Shown: positions 1 to 9,535, counted from the stretch's first letter. The stretch: DNA of 64,000 nt from Roseibium suaedae (GCF_900142725.1 NZ_FRBW01000004.1:372001-436000), one strand, 5' to 3'. Program-made: numbers and translations. The notes: generated by a model from the letters alone, not told the origin.

Positions 1-936
1 AAGGCCATCACCCGGATCAACAAGTCGCTGGCGCTCTGGGGCAATGCCCAGAACATCTGGTACGGCGTGTCTCTCGGGTCAGTGTTGTTGCTTGCCGCCA
101 TCGGCCTTGCCATCACCTTCGGTGTGATGGGCGTGATCAACATGGCCCATGGCGAGATGGTGATGATCGGCGCCTATGTCACCTTCATGGTGCAGGAGAT
201 GATCCGGTCTTCCGCGCCCTGGCTCTTCGATTATTCCCTGCTGATCGCCCTGCCGCTCGCCTTCGTGATTTCCGGCGGCATCGGCATGGCCATCGAGCGG
301 GGCGTCATCCGCTGGCTCTATGGCCGTCCGCTGGAAACGCTGCTCGCCACCTGGGGCATCTCCCTGATGCTGCAGCAGGCCGTGCGGTCCATCTTCGGCC
401 CGACCAACCAGGAAGTGGGAAACCCGTCCTGGATGTCCGGCGCGTTTGAATTGGGCCAGCTGACCATCACCTACAACCGCATGTGGATCATCGTCTTCGC
501 TCTTCTGGTCTTTGCCGGACTGATGCTGGTCCTGAAGAAGACGCCTTTCGGTCTCTTCACCCGCGCCGTCACCCAGAACCGCCGGATGGCCGCTTCCATG
601 GGCATCCGCACCCCCTGGATCGATGCTCTGACCTTCGGGCTTGGATCCGGCATCGCGGGCATCGCCGGTGTTGCGCTCAGCCAGATCGACAACGTCTCCC
701 CCAACCTTGGCCAGGGCTACATCATCGACAGTTTCATGGTCGTGGTCTTCGGAGGGGTGGGCAATCTCTGGGGAACCCTTGTCGGCGCCATGACGCTCGG
801 CGTCGTGAACAAGTTCCTTGAACCCTATGCGGGCGCTGTGCTGGGCAAGATCCTCGTCCTCGTCTTCATCATCCTCTTTATCCAGAAGCGTCCGAGGGGC
901 CTGTTCGCCCTCAAGGGCCGGGCAGTCGAAGCATGA
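1..936 (+). CDS. urtB: Urea ABC transporter permease UrtB (5'-truncated by window edge)
   Basis: Inner-membrane permease of the UrtABCDE urea uptake system, LivH-like branched-chain amino acid permease family. The reading frame is open from base 1, so the start lies outside the window; a GTG at 67 is internal, because the upstream residues KAITRINKSLALWGNAQ continue into the family's first conserved membrane segment. Visible features are many hydrophobic segments, the family phrase GVMGVINMAHGEMVMIGAY near the start of the membrane region, and VVFGGVGNLWGTLVGA near the C-terminus. The stop overlaps the urtC start as ATGA. Identification as UrtB rather than LivH rests on sequence character and on the urtCDE genes downstream. 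Confidence 0.93.
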   Translation, partial: KAITRINKSLALWGNAQNIWYGVSLGSVLLLAAIGLAITFGVMGVINMAHGEMVMIGAYVTFMVQEMIRSSAPWLFDYSLLIALPLAFVISGGIGMAIERGVIRWLYGRPLETLLATWGISLMLQQAVRSIFGPTNQEVGNPSWMSGAFELGQLTITYNRMWIIVFALLVFAGLMLVLKKTPFGLFTRAVTQNRRMAASMGIRTPWIDALTFGLGSGIAGIAGVALSQIDNVSPNLGQGYIIDSFMVVVFGGVGNLWGTLVGAMTLGVVNKFLEPYAGAVLGKILVLVFIILFIQKRPRGLFALKGRAVEA

Positions 937-2081
937 TGACCTCCTTCCTCTTCCGCACGCTCGATGCTCGGGCAGGCATTTTCATCGGCCTGATGCTGGC
1001 AGCTATCATCCTGGTCCCGGCGCTGAACCTCCTGGTTCCCGAAGGCAGCACCTTCCATGTGCCGACCTATGCGGTCACGCTGATGGGCAAGTATCTGACC
1101 TATGCTCTGCTTGCGCTGTCGGTGGATCTGGTCTGGGGCTATTGCGGCATACTCTCTCTTGGTCACGGAGCCTTCTTCGCCCTCGGCGGCTATGCAATGG
1201 GCATGTATCTGATGCGCCAGATCGGCACCCGGGGCGTCTATGGCGATCCGATCCTTCCGGACTTCATGGTGTTCCTGAACTGGAAGGAACTGCCCTGGTA
1301 CTGGTACGGCTTCGACATGTTCCCCTTCGCGGCCCTGATAGTGCTGCTGGCTCCCGGCATTCTGGCCTTCGTCTTCGGCTGGTTCGCCTTCCGCTCGCGG
1401 GTGACCGGTGTCTATCTCTCGATCATCACCCAGGCGCTGACCTATGCGCTTCTGCTTGCCTTCTTCCGCAATGACATGGGCTTTGGCGGCAACAACGGCC
1501 TGACCGATTTCAAGGACATCCTCGGTTTCGACATTCAGGCCGGCACGACCCGCGCCGGGCTGTTTGCAGCCTCAGGCCTGGCGCTGGTCGTGTGCTTCCT
1601 CATCTGCCGGGCGGTGACCCGCTCCAAGCTGGGCAAGGTTCTGGTCGCGGTGCGCGATGCGGAAAGCCGGACCCGGTTCCTCGGCTACCGGGTGGAGCAT
1701 TACAAGCTCTTCGTCTGGACCTTGTCGGCCATGATGGCTGGCATTGCAGGCGCCCTTTACGTGCCCCAGGTCGGCATCATCAATCCGGGCGAATTCGCTC
1801 CGGCAAACTCCATCGAAGTGGTGATCTGGGTGGCCGTCGGCGGACGCGGAACCCTGGTCGGTGCGGTGCTCGGCGCGATCCTCGTCAACTTCTCCAAGAC
1901 CTGGTTCACCGCCGCCCTGCCGGAAATCTGGCTCTTCGCCCTCGGCGGTCTCTTCGTGGTGGTCACCCTGTTCCTGCCCAAGGGCCTGCTCGGCCTGATG
2001 GACAAGGGCTGGAGCGCCCTGCGCCGCCGCCCGGCAAAAGACACCGCCGCACACGGCGCCGAACCCCAGCCAGCGGAGTGA
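933..2081 (+). CDS. urtC: Urea ABC transporter permease UrtC
   Basis: Second membrane subunit (382 aa), LivM-like. It pairs with UrtB to form the translocation channel. The sequence has about ten hydrophobic segments, the typical LSVDLVWGYCGILSLGHGAFF stretch around residues 55-75, and the conserved VGGRGTLVGAVLGA near residue 305. The start overlaps the urtB stop by four bases, implying translational coupling. The C-terminus is a short basic, Ala-rich tail. Length fits UrtC, which is longer than LivM of many species. Confidence 0.94.
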   Translation: MMTSFLFRTLDARAGIFIGLMLAAIILVPALNLLVPEGSTFHVPTYAVTLMGKYLTYALLALSVDLVWGYCGILSLGHGAFFALGGYAMGMYLMRQIGTRGVYGDPILPDFMVFLNWKELPWYWYGFDMFPFAALIVLLAPGILAFVFGWFAFRSRVTGVYLSIITQALTYALLLAFFRNDMGFGGNNGLTDFKDILGFDIQAGTTRAGLFAASGLALVVCFLICRAVTRSKLGKVLVAVRDAESRTRFLGYRVEHYKLFVWTLSAMMAGIAGALYVPQVGIINPGEFAPANSIEVVIWVAVGGRGTLVGAVLGAILVNFSKTWFTAALPEIWLFALGGLFVVVTLFLPKGLLGLMDKGWSALRRRPAKDTAAHGAEPQPAE

Positions 2082-2085
2082 TCTC

Positions 2086-2832
2086 ATGACCCGGCAATCC
2101 AGCCTTCTCTATCTCGACGGCGTGTCTGTGTCCTTCGATGGCTTCAAGGCGCTGAACGAGCTTTCCCTCGTGATCGCTCCCGGCGAAATGCGGGCAATCA
2201 TCGGCCCGAACGGTGCGGGCAAGACCACTATGATGGACGTCATCACCGGCAAGACCAAGCCGGACAGCGGCGAGGTCTATTTCAACGGTGTTGTCGATCT
2301 GACCGGCGAAGACGAGGCCTCCATCGCCGAGCTTGGCATCGGCCGCAAGTTCCAGAAGCCGACCGTATTCGAAAGTCACACGGTCTGGGACAATCTGGAA
2401 CTGGCGCTGAAGGCCCCGCGCGGACCCTTCTCCACCCTGTTTCACATCATCTCGGGCGGTGAAAAGACCCGGATCGAGGAACTTCTGGCCCTGATCCGCC
2501 TGTCGGACAAGCGCAATGAACTGGCGGCCAATCTGTCTCACGGCCAGAAGCAGTGGCTTGAAATCGGCATGCTGCTTGCCCAGGACCCGAAGCTGCTTCT
2601 GGTGGACGAACCGGCTGCCGGCATGACCGACGCCGAAACCATGGAAACGGCGGAACTCCTGAAGGACATCGCCCGCACCCATTCCGTCGTGGTGGTCGAG
2701 CACGACATGCATTTCATCCGCGCGCTGGGCGTCAAGGTCACCTGCCTTGCCGAAGGCTCTGTTCTTGCCGAAGGCTCACTGGACCACGTCTCGGCCAATG
2801 AGCGGGTGGTGGAAGTTTATCTGGGGCGGTGA
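2086..2832 (+). CDS. urtD: Urea ABC transporter ATP-binding protein UrtD
   Basis: First of two cytoplasmic ATPases of the urea transporter (248 aa), LivG-like. Walker A is GPNGAGKTT at about residues 40-48, the signature is LSHGQKQWLEIGMLL, Walker B is LLLVDEPAAGMTD, and the switch histidine is in VVVEHDMHF. The LSHGQKQWLEI form of the signature is typical of UrtD. It starts four bases after urtC behind GGAGTGATCTC, a good ribosome-binding site. A REP-like inverted repeat separates it from urtE. Confidence 0.95.
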   Translation: MTRQSSLLYLDGVSVSFDGFKALNELSLVIAPGEMRAIIGPNGAGKTTMMDVITGKTKPDSGEVYFNGVVDLTGEDEASIAELGIGRKFQKPTVFESHTVWDNLELALKAPRGPFSTLFHIISGGEKTRIEELLALIRLSDKRNELAANLSHGQKQWLEIGMLLAQDPKLLLVDEPAAGMTDAETMETAELLKDIARTHSVVVVEHDMHFIRALGVKVTCLAEGSVLAEGSLDHVSANERVVEVYLGR

Positions 2833-2854
2833 AAACGCTCCACGCATTCTCCGA

Positions 2855-2963
2855 CCTCATCCTGAGGAGGGGCAAAGCCCCGTCTCGAAGGATGGGCTGC
2901 TTGTCAGAGAGTGTGCCGCCCATCCTTCGAGACGCAGTCTTCGACTGCTCCTCAGGATGAGGG
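2855..2963. repeat. REP-like palindromic element between urtD and urtE (family 1, two head-to-head units)
   Basis: Two inverted copies of a roughly 43-base unit (2855-2897 and 2918-2963) separated by 20 bases. Each unit begins and ends with CATCCT...AGGATG and has an inner hairpin (for example GCAGTC-TTC-GACTGC), and the two units can pair with each other. The same paired unit recurs at 22163-22293. It lies in the only large gap of an otherwise tight operon, so it would be transcribed and could form a strong RNA hairpin between urtD and urtE. Confidence 0.85.
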
Positions 2964-3013
2964 TTTGATTAAAGAAGGGCTGCGGCTCAGGAAAAACGTC
3001 AGGAAGCTTCACC

Positions 3014-3709
3014 ATGCTGAGCGTTGAAAACATTGATCTGCACTATGGCGCGGCCCAGGCGTTGAAGAATGTCTCCCTCACCGCCGAAGTGGGCAAGGTC
3101 ACCTGCCTGATGGGCCGCAATGGCGTCGGCAAGACGTCGACCTTGCGGGCCATTGTCGGCCAGCACGGGGTGAGCAGCGGCAAGATCCTCTGGAATGGCG
3201 AAGATGTGTCCCGCCTTGCGCCGCACGCCCGCGCCAAGCGGGGCATCGCCATCGTGCCTCAGGGCCGCGAGATCTTTCCGCTCCTGAGCGTGAAGGAAAA
3301 CCTGGAAACCGGCTATGCCTGCGTGGACCGCAAGGACCGCAATGTACCGGACACGATTTTCGAATTGTTTCCGGTGCTGAAGTCCATGCTCGGACGCCGC
3401 GGCGGCGATCTCTCCGGCGGTCAGCAGCAGCAGCTGGCCATTGCCCGGGCGCTGGTGACCCGGCCCAAGCTTCTCGTGCTGGACGAGCCGACCGAAGGCA
3501 TTCAGCCCTCGATTATCAAGGACATTGGCCGGGCAATCGAATGGCTGCGTGATCAGGGCACCATGGCCATCGTCCTGGTCGAGCAGTATTTCGAGTTCGC
3601 CCGCGACCTTGCCGACCAGTTTGCGGTCATGGACCGGGGTGAAGTGGTCATGGCCGGCGCCCGCGCAGACCTGAATGAAGAAGAAGTCCGCCGTCATTTG
3701 ACGGTTTGA
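3014..3709 (+). CDS. urtE: Urea ABC transporter ATP-binding protein UrtE
   Basis: Second ATPase of the urea transporter (231 aa), LivF-like. Walker A is GRNGVGKTS (residues about 35-43), the signature LSGGQQQQLAIARAL, Walker B LLVLDEPTEGIQPS, and the switch region VLVEQYFEFA. EGIQPSII after Walker B is characteristic of UrtE/LivF proteins. The start follows AGGAAGCTTCACC. It lies 181 bases after urtD, with a palindromic repeat in the gap, so its expression may differ from that of urtBCD. It is the last urt gene here; urease genes are not in the window. Confidence 0.95.
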   Translation: MLSVENIDLHYGAAQALKNVSLTAEVGKVTCLMGRNGVGKTSTLRAIVGQHGVSSGKILWNGEDVSRLAPHARAKRGIAIVPQGREIFPLLSVKENLETGYACVDRKDRNVPDTIFELFPVLKSMLGRRGGDLSGGQQQQLAIARALVTRPKLLVLDEPTEGIQPSIIKDIGRAIEWLRDQGTMAIVLVEQYFEFARDLADQFAVMDRGEVVMAGARADLNEEEVRRHLTV

Positions 3710-3787
3710 TTTCCAAACGTGTCCTTGACGCCACCATCCCGCCACGCTTTGTCCTAAACTGAAGCGATTCGAGATGGGGGAATGCAA

Positions 3788-6691
3788 ATGCGGCGGATTT
3801 TGATCGGGATCGGTGTCCTGTTTGCTCTGGCAGCAGCTGTTGTCATTGCTGTGCCATTGCTTCTGCCCAAAGATGCCATCAAGGCCAAGGTGGTCGAACA
3901 GGTGGAAGCGGCCACCGGCTGGCGCTTGCGCCTGGACGGCCCGGTCAGTCTTTCGCTGTTTCCGGGCTTTTCCCTGCTTGCTGAAAACATCGGCCTGTCC
4001 GGCGAAGCCGGGGCCGATGGCGTCGAATTCGCCCGCGCCGGCCGTATCGAAATCGGTCTGGCTCTCGCAGGACTTTTTGGCGGCGACATCCGGGTGACCG
4101 GCATTTCGCTCGACAAGCCCAACATTCTGCTCGAGATCACCAAGAACGGCATGACCAGCTGGGAGCCGAGGCGCCAGCTGACCCCCGCCCAGGAAGCTGC
4201 CGAGATTCTCTCCGGAGGCACCGGGACACCGGCAGAGACCGCGCCGGCCCAGCCGGACGCTGCTGCTGAAGGTCCGGAAGACGGCGGCTTCGTCAAGAGC
4301 ATCGCGGTGGACCGCATCACGATCACGGAAGGCACGCTTGTCTATGATGACCGGCGCACCGATCAGCGGATTGTCGTGTCCGACCTGATGATGGACGTCA
4401 CCGCGCCGGATCTGCGGGGTAAAGTGTCGCTCGAAAGCAGCCTGGTCTGGCAGGACAAGCCGGTGAAGATTTCCGGCAGCGTGGTCGATCCGCTCGGAGC
4501 TGCCGCAAGTGGCGCCTTGCCGGTCGATCTCACGGTTTCCAGCGGTGACAATACCGTCAAGGTTGCTGGCACGATCGACGGTCCCGCGCAGAAGGCCAAT
4601 CTGGATGTGGCTGCGTCCGGTCCGTCGGTCCAGGGGCTTGCTGCTCTTTTCGGCACGGCACTGACTGCCGATCCGGGTGATTTCAATGTGTCGGCGAAGG
4701 TCGTTGCAGATCCGGCTGCTGCCGAAATCTCCAATCTTGCAGCCAAGGTTGGCTCGGTGCAGCTTGGCGGCAATGTCGCGGCGGACCTCTCCCGCGACGA
4801 GCCGCGCTTCTCCGGCCGCCTCCAATTGCAGCAGGGTTCGCTCGGCGATCTTCTGAAGCTTGCCGGTCAGGATCTGGCCGCAACGGGCACGCTCGGGGCG
4901 GATCTTGCCTTCACGGCCTCCGGGTCGACAGCAGACCAGATCGCGGCTTCGCTGGATCTCAACGGCACGGCAAGCCTGCGCGATGGCGAAGTGTCAGGCC
5001 TCGGTCTGGCGAGTGCCGTCGGCGGCGATCCCGCTGCGGACAAGGTCAGCGCCATTGCGGTTGATGTTGCCCTCAAGGGCCTTGGCAAGCCGGCAAGCCT
5101 TTCCGGCGGGTTGAACTGGCGCGGCGATGCCTTCCAGATTTCCGGCGCTGCCACTCCGGCGGCGCTGATCGCGGGCAAGCCTGCCCCGGCAAAGGTAAAG
5201 GTCGCGGGTCCGCGGGTTTCTGCCGGGTTTGACGGCTCCCTGTCGGCGGCAGGTCAGGTGCAGGGTGCGGTTTCTGTCGAAACCCAAAGCCTGCGCAATC
5301 TTCTTGCCTGGATCGGTCAGCCACTTGCCGGTGGCACCGGACTGGAAGGCTTCAAGGCCTCGGGCCGCTTCAGCCATGGCAGCAAGGGTCTCCGTTTTGA
5401 CGACACTGTATTTCAGCTCGATCAGACCTCCGGCCGGGCCAAGGGCGAGATTGTCTTTGGTGCCAAGCCGGTCATTTCCGCAGAACTGGCGCTGGATGAG
5501 CTGACGCTCGATCCGTATCTCGGTGGTGGCGGCGCTTCTGCCGCCTCCGGCAAGGCGGGCAAGGCTGGGCAGGGCGGAGGCGGAGGAGCCGCCGCTGCCG
5601 GCGGCTGGAGCGACGAGCCCATCGATTTTTCCGGCCTCAAGGCCGTCGACGCCCAGTTCGCCATCTCGACCAAGCAGATCCGCTGGAAAGAGGTGAAGAT
5701 CGACCAGAGCGCACTGAACCTGTCGATCAAGGACGGTGTGCTGACCGCTTCGCTCGACACCCTGTCGCTCTACAAGGGCACCGGCACGGGCTCGCTCACC
5801 CTGAATGGCGCGGCGGCCCAGCCGCAGGTGCGGGCTAAATTCAACCTCTCCGGTCTTGGAGCCTTCGAGGCCCTGCGCGATGCTGCGGGCTTCAAGTGGC
5901 TGGAAGGCACGGCCTCGGTCGGGCTGGATGTTCAGGCGGCTGGCGCAACCCAGCGCCAGCTCGTCGGCTCCCTGACCGGCAATGCCTCCTATGCCTTCAT
6001 GGATGGCGCCATCCGGGGCATCAACATCCCGAAGATGCTGCGCGGCCTGTCTGTCGAAACCCTGCTCGGCTGGCAGGAAGCCTCTTCGGAAAAGACCGAC
6101 TTCAGCTCGCTGACGGCCACTTTCGCCATCGACAAGGGCATTGCGGTCAATGAAGACCTGAGCCTGATCGGGCCGCTGGTGCGCATGTCCGGCAAGGGTA
6201 CCACCGACATGCCTGCGCGCACGCTCAACTGGCGCGTGGAGCCGAAGATCGTCCCGACCCTGGAAGGCCAGGCACCTGCGCCACGCAAGAAGGGTGAGGA
6301 AAAGAAACTTGCCGGTCTTGGTGTGCCGATCGTGATTTCCGGATCCTGGGACAAGCCCCGGATCTATCCGGACATCGCCGGCATTCTGGAAAACCCGCAG
6401 GCCGCCTATCAGCAGCTTCAGTCCATGGGCGGCGAGCTGACCAAGATCCTCAAGGGCGGCAAGCCCGACAAGGCGCTGACGGAAACTGCCAATGAGGTCA
6501 TCAAGCAGGTGACCGGCGGCAAGACCCAGATCGACGTGCAGAAGGTTATCGAGGGAGACGTGAAGGACGAGGATGTCCTGAAGGCTGTGGAAGACGGCTT
6601 CGGTCTCCCCTCCGGCCTCCTCGGCTCCTTCGGTCTCGGCAAGAAAAAGCAGCCGGACCAACCCGCCCAGGAACCTGCCCCGCAGCAGTAA
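3788..6691 (+). CDS. AsmA family protein
   Basis: Large envelope protein (967 aa) of the AsmA family, whose members bridge or act near the outer membrane and are linked to lipid transport and outer-membrane biogenesis. It starts with a single hydrophobic anchor (ILIGIGVLFALAAAVVIAV), then the family-typical segment with GWRLRLDGPVSLSLFPG, and ends with a conserved C-terminal domain containing MDGAIRGINIPKMLRG. A Gly/Ala-rich linker lies near residue 590, and the tail is Gln/Pro-rich. I chose the second of two close in-frame ATGs because GGGGG lies seven bases before it and only one base before the first (3782). It is alone, 78 bases after urtE. Confidence 0.85.
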   Translation: MRRILIGIGVLFALAAAVVIAVPLLLPKDAIKAKVVEQVEAATGWRLRLDGPVSLSLFPGFSLLAENIGLSGEAGADGVEFARAGRIEIGLALAGLFGGDIRVTGISLDKPNILLEITKNGMTSWEPRRQLTPAQEAAEILSGGTGTPAETAPAQPDAAAEGPEDGGFVKSIAVDRITITEGTLVYDDRRTDQRIVVSDLMMDVTAPDLRGKVSLESSLVWQDKPVKISGSVVDPLGAAASGALPVDLTVSSGDNTVKVAGTIDGPAQKANLDVAASGPSVQGLAALFGTALTADPGDFNVSAKVVADPAAAEISNLAAKVGSVQLGGNVAADLSRDEPRFSGRLQLQQGSLGDLLKLAGQDLAATGTLGADLAFTASGSTADQIAASLDLNGTASLRDGEVSGLGLASAVGGDPAADKVSAIAVDVALKGLGKPASLSGGLNWRGDAFQISGAATPAALIAGKPAPAKVKVAGPRVSAGFDGSLSAAGQVQGAVSVETQSLRNLLAWIGQPLAGGTGLEGFKASGRFSHGSKGLRFDDTVFQLDQTSGRAKGEIVFGAKPVISAELALDELTLDPYLGGGGASAASGKAGKAGQGGGGGAAAAGGWSDEPIDFSGLKAVDAQFAISTKQIRWKEVKIDQSALNLSIKDGVLTASLDTLSLYKGTGTGSLTLNGAAAQPQVRAKFNLSGLGAFEALRDAAGFKWLEGTASVGLDVQAAGATQRQLVGSLTGNASYAFMDGAIRGINIPKMLRGLSVETLLGWQEASSEKTDFSSLTATFAIDKGIAVNEDLSLIGPLVRMSGKGTTDMPARTLNWRVEPKIVPTLEGQAPAPRKKGEEKKLAGLGVPIVISGSWDKPRIYPDIAGILENPQAAYQQLQSMGGELTKILKGGKPDKALTETANEVIKQVTGGKTQIDVQKVIEGDVKDEDVLKAVEDGFGLPSGLLGSFGLGKKKQPDQPAQEPAPQQ

Positions 6692-6715
6692 GAGGTTGAA
6701 GTAGGCCTCCCCCGT

Positions 6716-6752
6716 GCTGTCCCGGACGAAGCGAAGCGGAGATCCGGGACCT
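6716..6752. repeat. Short palindromic repeat after asmA (family 3-like)
   Basis: CCCGGA and TCCGGG arms flank a purine-rich GAAGCGAAGCGGAGA core. The arm/core/arm pattern resembles the units at 38302-38344 and 38386-38430. It lies just downstream of the AsmA gene and could also act as a transcript-end hairpin, though no T-run follows. Confidence 0.5.
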
Positions 6753-6866
6753 CTACTCCGTTCGTCATGCTGAGAATTGCAGGCGTTTTGGGGCATGTCG
6801 CGGCTCAAGGCCGGGACAGCGTGGCAGAAGGTTTGGAGCCGCGAGACGAACCGGACGCCTTCTGCC

Positions 6867-8414
6867 TCAGGTCCAGAAACGACGGGCGGTGGCAGCGTCT
6901 TCCCAGGCTTTGCGGGCCTCGTGCCAGACCGACTGGGAGCGGGCCTTGTGCCAGCCGATGGCAAAGCCGGCCGCCTGGTTTGCGGACGTGGCGCCAGGGC
7001 CCTTGGGCACGGGCAGTCCCAGCAGCTTTTCCGCCATGGCCACATCGTTCAGATATCCGAAGATCTCCTGCAACTGCCGCAGATGAGCAAGGAAGGGCTT
7101 GCGTTTCGACTTCGGGTAAAGGCTGGCAAAGAACTCGCAGCCATAGCGCAGCTTCTTGAGCGCCTTGCGCATGTCGTGACGCTCGGGAATATCCAGCTCG
7201 TCAATTCTCTTGCCGAATTCCGCAACCTTGCGCCATTGGCGGTTCAGGGCTGCTTCCGCATAGCTCGACACCGGACCGCCTCCGGCCTTTGCCTCTTCCG
7301 GCAGCCAGGCAGCGCTTCGGGCAAAGATCGCCAGATCGAACAGGAAACCATTGACGCTTTCAGCGCGAAGGGCCTGTTCCAGTCCCAGTCTGGCATTCTT
7401 GCGCAGGCTGCCAAGGTGGGTCAGCAGAGAAGCGGTTGAAAGCCCTTCCGGCGCATCGGCTTGCAAGGGGGCAACGATTTCCTCGGCCAGGACGTCCAGA
7501 TCCCGCACAGCGCCGGCGGCCAGGGCCAGATCCCGGGCAACCGCATCCAGGTCGCGCCAGCAATCCGGCACCAGCGCCTTGGAGAACAGGCGGAAGGCGC
7601 TGCGCAGCCGCCTGAGCCCGATCCGGAACTGATGCGGCCCTTCCGGATCATCGCTGGTCAGGATCACCAGCCGGTTCTGCGCGATCTGCTCATAACAGGA
7701 CCAGAGAACCGCCCGGAAGACCCGCTCGACGGGTTCATCCGCGCGAATATCCAGCTTTCCAGCGCCCATGGGCACCAAATCCGCAACCGGCTCCCCGGAC
7801 AGGAGGCGATAGCCGCGCTCGGCTTTGCCGAAAGGCGAAAACCGGAAAGGTGATGCTCCCGCAACCGCCTTGGCGGCGACCAGGAGATTGGCCTCGGCGC
7901 CTTCCTTCAGCTCAAGTTCCAGTTCGAACAGTGGAGTGGTCCTGTCGCCGGCCCGCACTTCGCCCTGATCCAGAGCCATTTCGATGAGGCTGCCATCGGG
8001 AGCGGTCAGGTCGCGCTTGGTCCGGCGCATGACCGTCTCGAACACTTCGCTCAAGGTCTGACCGTCGACCGCTTCCACCAGATGCCGGATCGCCTTGGCA
8101 TCGTCGATGGCGGTCAGGTCGATGGCGCGTCCCCGCACGGGATGCTCGACCTCGATGGGCGAGGACAGGCCGCCGTTGACCCCGGTGCCGATCTTGAGGG
8201 TCTGGACCCAGGACTTTCCGGCCTTTCGCACACGCAGCGACATCTTCCGGCGCCGCAAGGCGTGGTCGGGCGTGTCGAAATAGATGGATTGCAGCGTCTG
8301 GGTGCTTGGCTTGCCGGCGGTAAAACCCTCCGGCAATGTCGGCTTTGAAAGCGCGGCAGTGTCTGCCGGGAAAACTTCGAGCTTAAGCTCGATTTCTCTT
8401 TGCGTCTTGCTCAT
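6867..8414 (-). CDS. CYTH and CHAD domain-containing protein
   Basis: A 515-residue protein with an N-terminal CYTH domain (triphosphate tunnel metalloenzyme), marked by the EIELKLEV (ExExK) signature at residues 7-14, and a C-terminal CHAD domain from about residue 230, with histidines and arginines in the HQFRIGLRRLRSAFRLF pattern. CYTH enzymes hydrolyse inorganic triphosphate or related compounds, and CHAD domains bind polyphosphate, so a role in polyphosphate/triphosphate metabolism is likely. It is monocistronic on the minus strand. Domain order and length match the usual CYTH-CHAD architecture. Confidence 0.92.
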   Translation of the reverse strand: MSKTQREIELKLEVFPADTAALSKPTLPEGFTAGKPSTQTLQSIYFDTPDHALRRRKMSLRVRKAGKSWVQTLKIGTGVNGGLSSPIEVEHPVRGRAIDLTAIDDAKAIRHLVEAVDGQTLSEVFETVMRRTKRDLTAPDGSLIEMALDQGEVRAGDRTTPLFELELELKEGAEANLLVAAKAVAGASPFRFSPFGKAERGYRLLSGEPVADLVPMGAGKLDIRADEPVERVFRAVLWSCYEQIAQNRLVILTSDDPEGPHQFRIGLRRLRSAFRLFSKALVPDCWRDLDAVARDLALAAGAVRDLDVLAEEIVAPLQADAPEGLSTASLLTHLGSLRKNARLGLEQALRAESVNGFLFDLAIFARSAAWLPEEAKAGGGPVSSYAEAALNRQWRKVAEFGKRIDELDIPERHDMRKALKKLRYGCEFFASLYPKSKRKPFLAHLRQLQEIFGYLNDVAMAEKLLGLPVPKGPGATSANQAAGFAIGWHKARSQSVWHEARKAWEDAATARRFWT

Positions 8415-8503
8415 GCGGGCAACGTTAGCCGCAGCCCGCAGGCCTGTCCAGCGGCGGGACGACGCAGCCCCGGTCTGCTTGTCCGGGGCTGGTTCTGGAC
8501 CTG

Positions 8504-9061
8504 TCAGAGACCGTTCTGACGGCGGCCTTCAAGGCCTGCGATCCGCTGCAGCTTGCGGATGACACGGGCCGGGAAATCGAGATAGACTGGCACCGGGCGC
8601 TGGTTGAAGGCGATCTTGCGGATGTAGTTCGGAACTTCCCAGGTGGCGGAGGTGCCCGCCGGGAAAAACAGGCTCACACCTGGACGGCCCTCATAGACGG
8701 TGCCGGCATCATCGGTGATCCGCACCGCGCCTTCCACAAACAGCACCGTTTCGTCCCAGCCGTAATGCCAGCGGAACTTGCCTGCCGTGCAGGACCAGTG
8801 ATCGGTCGAAGTCCAGCCGCGGGTGCCATTCGACAGGTTCACGCATTTGGCTTCCGGATTGCCTTCCAGAATCCAGTGCGGACGGATCGGAGCGGGCTTC
8901 AGCTTTGCGGGATCGAGAGCGGCGAGCGTGAAAAGGCTGTTGACCGGAAGCTGCCCGGCCTGATGCTGAGTCTCAGCGAGCGCATCTTTCTGCCAGTTGG
9001 AATAGTCGGAGGCTTCGGTCGTTGTCACGGTTGTCTCGTTCAATGCGTTCTGAGTGCTCAT
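8504..9061 (-). CDS. Cupin domain-containing protein
   Basis: A 185-residue protein with one cupin barrel in its C-terminal half. Residues around GKFRWHYGWDETVLFVEGAV match the metal-binding cupin motif 1 in the DUF861/cupin_3 style (ethanolamine-utilisation EutQ / ureidoglycine-aminohydrolase-like), and PGVSLFFPAGTSATWEVP matches motif 2. The N-terminal 45 residues look poorly ordered. Substrate unknown. Its single-gene setting gives no pathway hint, and I would not assign an enzyme name. Confidence 0.75.
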   Translation of the reverse strand: MSTQNALNETTVTTTEASDYSNWQKDALAETQHQAGQLPVNSLFTLAALDPAKLKPAPIRPHWILEGNPEAKCVNLSNGTRGWTSTDHWSCTAGKFRWHYGWDETVLFVEGAVRITDDAGTVYEGRPGVSLFFPAGTSATWEVPNYIRKIAFNQRPVPVYLDFPARVIRKLQRIAGLEGRRQNGL

Positions 9062-9274
9062 GATCTGGTCCGCAATATTCTGAAATCTGATCAGACACTC
9101 CTATCCGCAATACATGCAGGAACCCTTACGCGGAAGCTGGCCGGAATTTGTTTCTGAAGGTTTTTGAGTGCTTTCAGGAAACACGGTTAGGGCTTCTTGA
9201 ATCCGCACAGCAAAAATCGGCGCGTTGCTCAGAAGCGCGGCCATTCATAGAAGCGGATTGTCTGAAAGGACCCT

Positions 9275-9359
9275 TGGTGCCCCTGGCCCGACTCGAACGG
9301 GCACTCCCGAAGAAAACGGATTTTGAATCCGTCGCGTCTACCAATTCCGCCACAGGGGC
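9275..9359 (-). tRNA. tRNA-Leu (anticodon CAA)
   Basis: Read on the minus strand, this is an 85-base tRNA including an encoded CCA. The acceptor stem is GCCCCTG pairing with CAGGGGC; the D-arm contains GGCGGAATTGGTAGACGC, typical of leucine tRNAs; the anticodon stem is ACGGA/TCCGT with loop TTCAAAA giving anticodon CAA (reads UUG); the T-loop is GTTCGAGTC. A long variable arm (TTTCTTCGGGAG region) is present, as expected of class II tRNA-Leu. Confidence 0.95.
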
Positions 9360-9377
9360 AGCACTCAAGGTCGCGCG

Positions 9378-9405
9378 ATAATAGCCACGCGCGAGGTCGC
9401 GTCAA
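9378..9405 (-). promoter_or_regulatory. Likely sigma-70 promoter of tRNA-Leu
   Basis: On the minus strand TTGACG (complement of 9400-9405) and TATTAT (complement of 9378-9383) are separated by 16 bases and end 18 bases before the tRNA. This is close to the alphaproteobacterial housekeeping consensus and correctly placed. Confidence 0.65.
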
Positions 9406-9535
9406 TCCTTATCAGGAGGGTTTCGGAAACTGTCCCGGACATTGCTTTGCCGGGGTGGATAACCTGCGGTAAAATCGGCGTTTACGGCACCTGTCCGTGG
9501 ATGACTTTCCCGCAGGAACCCGCTATTGAAAGGCC

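Noticed and set aside
2999-4825. 608-codon minus-strand frame across urtE and the AsmA gene
   Set aside because: Lies opposite two well-supported genes and translates to low-complexity His/Gln/Arg-rich sequence without a motif.
4994-7045. 683-codon minus-strand frame opposite the AsmA gene
   Set aside because: Antisense to a clear family member, with no identifiable domain.
8468-8493. GCCCCGG...CCGGGGC hairpin between the cupin and CYTH-CHAD genes
   Set aside because: A clear stem, but without a T-run on either strand and upstream rather than downstream of the CYTH-CHAD gene; not called as a terminator.
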